Below, piece by piece: positions 42,610-43,220 of a DNA stretch of 43,220 bases. Numbering within the stretch: position 1 is the stretch's first letter; each line of letters begins with the position of its first letter. Under the pieces are notes generated by a model. That model made no database searches. It saw nothing but the letters and a program-made list of their open reading frames with translations, and had not been told where the DNA came from. Source of the DNA: Perkinsus chesapeaki (Eukaryota; Perkinsozoa; Perkinsida; Perkinsidae); NCBI GenBank assembly GCA_013115145.1, contig JAAPAO010000244.1:1-43220 (forward strand). Direction: 5' to 3'. The translations under genes were made by a program, and so were the position numbers.

Positions 42610-43220
42610 ATGCCGACAAATTCACAAGAGTCCTCGTTTGAAGTGGCCATCTAGTAACAAAGGCACCTTCATTTCAGCTGCCCTACAGTAAGTATCAGAA
42701 AATAGGTCCCCGATTATGTCTCCTAGATATGTCCCATGCCAGCTTTTCTTTAATCTAGGACATTTTATTTCAATCACCTTTTTGTTAGATATTGTTAGGT
42801 ATGCTGTGAGCCGGGAAAGGATGTTCGATAATCGAATGTATATATATGACGATGATGCTATATCAATGGCAAAGAATACAATCGACAAAGTGTAATAATA
42901 TTAACAAGTATCTTATCATCACAATAATTAGAGTTGAGAACGAACGACTTAGAAAAGTTCGATTGAAATTGAAGGAACAGGAAGCAAGTGCAGCGGTGGC
43001 AGCTCCTATTGGTGAAGATATTCCCGAAAAAGAGGAGCAGGAGATGGGTAATGGGGACAAGGAGAACACAAAAGCTATCAAGGTAATAAGCAGGGATCTA
43101 GTTTATGTTCCTTCGCACAAGAAAGATATCTTGCTTCTTCGCACTGGAAAGATATCTTGCTTCTTCGCACTGGAAAGATATCTTGCTTCTTCGCACTGGA
43201 AAGATATCTTGCTTCTTCGG
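42610..43220 (+). CDS. Coiled-coil protein with 18- and 19-nt introns, 3' truncated
   Basis: Exons 42610-42642, 42678-42687, 42706-42730, 42799-42889 and from 42909 are joined in phase by introns of 35, 18, 68 and 19 nt. The start is MPTNSQESSFELPYSPRLC. Further on it reads RERMFDNRMYIYDDDAISMA and then a heptad-like segment VENERLRKVRLKLKEQEASA, with an acidic EKEEQEMGNGDKEN after it. The gene runs into a 26-bp tandem repeat and off the window, so its end is unknown. Exon 2 is only 10 nt, which makes this part of the model the most tentative. Confidence 0.5.
43115..43218. repeat. 26-bp tandem repeat, 4 copies at window edge
   Basis: The unit GCACTGGAAAGATATCTTGC plus TTCTTC is repeated four times (first copy has CAAG for CTGG). 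Each unit contains the 10-bp palindrome AAGATATCTT. The array reaches the window end, so it may continue. Because 26 is not a multiple of 3, each copy is read in a different frame if coding. Confidence 0.92.

Overview
The window looks like nuclear DNA of a compact, gene-dense unicellular eukaryote. It has two eukaryotic-type tRNA genes (Glu-CTC and Ile-AAT), spliceosomal GT-AG introns in nearly every gene, TAA/TAG/TGA all used as stops, and eukaryotic families: signal peptidase subunit 1, an SLC44 choline-transporter-like protein, an SLC38-like amino-acid transporter, a PX-BAR sorting nexin and AP endonuclease 2. A membrane protein with a FISHSW/FLDWACIHQT/LWCLFELA signature resembles families I associate with dinoflagellates and perkinsids, so I favour a myzozoan alveolate, with only moderate confidence. 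No operons, CRISPR or bacterial features are visible.

The dominant feature is extremely short introns. I rebuilt exon chains by hand and checked that phases and total lengths stay in frame. Typical introns are 25-50 nt, with well-supported cases of 18, 19, 20, 22 and 23 nt. Because of this, single long ORFs are usually only exons of longer genes. A few genes at 10.8-11.3 kb and 33-41 kb instead carry introns of 200-560 nt.

Layout. 1-3.4 kb: tandem repeat, a gene with DnaJ-type CxxCxG repeats and a one-TM protein. 3.5-5.1 kb: tRNA-Glu and the intronless SLC38-like transporter. 5.9-9.1 kb: a coiled-coil protein of about 21 exons. 9.2-11.3 kb (minus): a CTFRP-motif protein and signal peptidase subunit 1. 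11.5-16.9 kb: two neighbouring polytopic membrane genes followed by a decayed copy of the second that contains strong palindromes. 17.2-20.9 kb: a duplicated pair of membrane-anchored GNAT acetyltransferase genes with a shared upstream block. 21-26.2 kb (minus): AP endonuclease 2, the FISHSW membrane protein (split by an in-frame TAG) and a protein with an 18-residue FPY repeat. 26.5-33.3 kb: several small genes of unknown function plus tRNA-Ile. 33.7-40.9 kb (minus): PX-BAR sorting nexin and SLC44. 41.1-43.2 kb (plus): a secreted protein, a small basic protein, a truncated coiled-coil gene and a 26-bp tandem repeat at the edge.

Functionally the recognisable genes are mostly membrane trafficking and transport (signal peptidase, sorting nexin, SLC38, SLC44), DNA repair (Apn2) and cytoskeleton-like coiled-coil proteins. 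Gene order shows no shared pathway. Exon coordinates are manual and untested by transcripts.
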